A DNA stretch of 42,220 bases, from the NCBI GenBank assembly GCA_030524675.1, contig JAUNGE010000030.1, positions 1-42,220 of the forward strand. The letters run 5' to 3'. The notes beneath the pieces were generated by a model. It had not been told where the DNA came from and did no database searches. It saw only the letters and a list, made by a program, of their open reading frames with translations. Below, piece after piece: positions 40,951-42,220 of the stretch (the stretch's first letter is position 1; each line of letters begins with the position of its first letter). Source of the DNA: a bacterium. Its GTDB lineage: Bacteria > Bacillota > Clostridia > Lachnospirales > Lachnospiraceae. The translations under genes and the position numbers were made by a program.

Positions 40951-41667
40951 ATGGAGAACTGGTTAGCAATACTTGTTGGGGGGTTTTTGCTGGGTATGGT
41001 TCTTTACGGGCATTATAGAGGCTTTATTCATATGGCAGTGACATTGACCGCATTAATTCTGTCTTTTGTCGCAGTGAAGGTTATTACTCCGGATGTAACT
41101 GTTTTTTTGAAAGAAAAAACACCAATTTATGAGACGGTAAAGACAAAGATGGAGGAGAGTTTTGGTTTGGAGGGGGAAGATATTTTCTCAGAAGAACAGG
41201 GAACGCCTGCCATGCAGAGAGAAATGATAGAAAACCTCAATATACCATCTGAGTTGAAGAAGGTACTGCTTGAGAATAATAATAATGAAGTATATCACAT
41301 GCTGGGTGTGAACAAATTTGGAGAGTATATCATAAACTATATTACAATGTTTGTGATTCATATTGTTTCATATGTGCTCACATTTGTTGTAGTGTATATT
41401 CTGGTGCGCTTTGTTCTGCGATGTGTTGATTTGATTGCTAGGCTGCCGATTTTGAATGGAATGAATCAGCTGGCAGGAGCCGCATTGGGAGCCGTGCATG
41501 GTCTTTTGATTGTGTGGATTGCATTTTTGATGATTACAGCCTTTTCAAGTACCTCTTTTGGTAGGGATATGATGACATTGATTGAAGAAAACCGTATGCT
41601 ATCATTTTTGTACAACAATAATTTGCTTTGTGTGATTGTGACAGAGAGTATGCGGCATATTGTCTAG
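40951..41667 (+). CDS. cvpA: CvpA family membrane protein
   Basis: A 238-residue membrane protein with four to five hydrophobic segments. The N-terminal LGMVLYGHYRGFIHMAVTL, and the conserved GMNQLAGAALGAVHGLLIVW near the C-terminus, are CvpA/colicin V production protein features. A charged stretch (about 60-115) lies between membrane segments. CvpA function in Firmicutes is poorly defined. AAGGAA precedes the ATG. A hairpin and then tandem repeats follow its stop. Confidence 0.85.
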   Translation: MENWLAILVGGFLLGMVLYGHYRGFIHMAVTLTALILSFVAVKVITPDVTVFLKEKTPIYETVKTKMEESFGLEGEDIFSEEQGTPAMQREMIENLNIPSELKKVLLENNNNEVYHMLGVNKFGEYIINYITMFVIHIVSYVLTFVVVYILVRFVLRCVDLIARLPILNGMNQLAGAALGAVHGLLIVWIAFLMITAFSSTSFGRDMMTLIEENRMLSFLYNNNLLCVIVTESMRHIV

Positions 41668-41670
41668 GCC

Positions 41671-41693
41671 TGCCTGCGTCAGCAGGCATGTCC
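41671..41693 (+). repeat. Dispersed repeat, partial copy 3 (second hairpin only)
   Basis: TGCCTGC-GTCA-GCAGGCA forms a perfect 7-bp stem with the same GTCA loop and is followed by TGTCC, as in the two full copies. The stem bases differ but remain paired. It begins four bases after the cvpA stop. Confidence 0.6.
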
Positions 41694-41766
41694 ATTGCTA
41701 TGTAGATTGGCTATGTCTATTACTGTGTAGATTTGTTACGTTTATTACTATATATATTTACTTGTA
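41692..41766 (+). repeat. Three degenerate 25-bp tandem repeats after cvpA
   Basis: Units at 41692-41716, 41717-41741 and 41742-41766 share the frame (C/T)(C/T)ATT(A/G)CTATGTAGATT with decreasing similarity. Non-coding. Confidence 0.5.
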
Positions 41767-41831
41767 TTCATGCTTTGATTATTCATGGTTTTGTAAAGCT
41801 TTAGAAACAATGAAAAAAAGTAAAAAATATA

Positions 41832-41860
41832 TTGACAAAATGTAGCTTGTCTGCTAATAT
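41832..41860 (+). promoter_or_regulatory. Tandem promoter P1 of a probable rRNA operon
   Basis: TTGACA (41832-41837), 17-base spacer, TAATAT (41855-41860). A small hairpin (TGCC..GGCA, about 41868-41884) follows. Confidence 0.65.
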
Positions 41861-41984
41861 AATACGTGCCTTGTGCGAAGGGCAGAAAATACACAGGAAA
41901 TCAGATTGGAAAATAAGAGAAAATCTGATGAAAAAGTAAGAAAAGTTGGAAGATTTTTGAAAAAATAAAAAATGAAAAAATCTC

Positions 41985-42013
41985 TTGACAAATAAGAATG
42001 TGTATGATAGAGT
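41985..42013 (+). promoter_or_regulatory. Tandem promoter P2 of a probable rRNA operon
   Basis: TTGACA (41985-41990), 17-base spacer, TAGAGT (42008-42013). It is followed by CTGC-TAAAAA-GCAG and a boxA-like TGAGTAAGAAAGAA. Confidence 0.6.
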
Positions 42014-42098
42014 ATGAGAGCTGCTAAAAAGCAGAGGCATTGAGTAAGAAAGAATATAAAAAATATTCGATAACTCAAAAAATAATTTAAAAAAGTTG

Positions 42099-42127
42099 TT
42101 GACAAACAGCAAACGATGTGATATGAT
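42099..42127 (+). promoter_or_regulatory. Tandem promoter P3 of a probable rRNA operon
   Basis: TTGACA (42099-42104), 17-base spacer, TATGAT (42122-42127). It is followed by TTGCTG-AGAACGA-CAGCAA, a boxA-like TGAACAAAAAAGAA and then GCACCTTGG..CTGAACAATA, a pattern I associate with pre-16S leaders. The rRNA genes themselves are outside the window, so the operon identity is inference. Confidence 0.65.
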
Positions 42128-42220
42128 AACAGAGTTGCTGAGAACGACAGCAATGAACAAAAAAGAAGCACCTTGGAAATAGAAGACTGAACAATACACA
42201 GACCCTGAACGATTTCTTAA

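Overview
The window looks like the chromosome of an anaerobic, spore-forming Firmicute, most likely a member of the Lachnospiraceae (inference). The reasons are moderate A+T content, strong AGGAGG-type ribosome binding sites, spore-maturation genes spmA and spmB, a c-di-AMP receptor (darA), a large Gram-positive type SRP RNA with an Alu domain, a T-box leader, an oxygen-sensitive radical-SAM activase, and gene pairs such as ebfC-recR next to dnaX. Most of it is ordinary core chromosome; the accessory or odd parts are the left edge, the Tad pilus operon and the stretch around 24-27 kb.

Layout. 1-250: edge of an IS200/IS605-type element (5' end of tnpB). 0.4-6 kb: spmA, a MATE exporter, darA, a MarR/FabT-like regulator with lrgA-lrgB, and spmB, which lies on the other strand far from spmA and just downstream of a decayed darA fragment. 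6-9.7 kb: a DUF885 lipoprotein, then a T-box riboswitch driving a BASS-family transporter. 10.1-20.9 kb: one long operon for a Gram-positive Tad/Flp (type IVb) pilus: tadV, tadZ, cpaF, tadB, tadC, flp, a DUF5702 protein, a TadE-like protein with a metal-site tail, a second tadV, another TadE-like pseudopilin, and a DUF6382-FHA membrane protein. 21-25.4 kb: rhomboid protease, HIT hydrolase, a small sigma factor and its likely membrane partner separated by an opposite-strand murG, and a secreted DUF6147 protein. 25.6-32.9 kb: an apparently truncated AAA-like ATPase, nagB, a DUF6128 protein, an NrdG-type activase, tRNA deaminase tadA, SRP RNA and superoxide dismutase. 33-41.7 kb: pfkA, dnaX, ebfC, recR, a large TPR protein with a degenerate AAA+ domain, a Cof-type HAD phosphatase and cvpA. 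41.8-42.2 kb: three tandem strong promoters followed by leader-like hairpins, pointing to an rRNA operon just beyond the right edge.

How it fits together. The pilus operon carries an ATPase, two platform proteins, a localisation ATPase, two candidate prepilin peptidases, one major pilin and three candidate minor pilins or pseudopilins. Its unusual parts are an Ig-like extracytoplasmic insert in TadC, a double Cys/His metal-site-like tail on a TadE protein, a terminal FHA protein, and non-canonical starts for tadV and cpaF. Other leads are a dispersed two-hairpin repeat found directly after stop codons, a T-box (possibly isoleucine-specific) in front of a transporter of unknown substrate, a TPR/dead-AAA+ protein beside recR, and a darA remnant at a probable rearrangement point.
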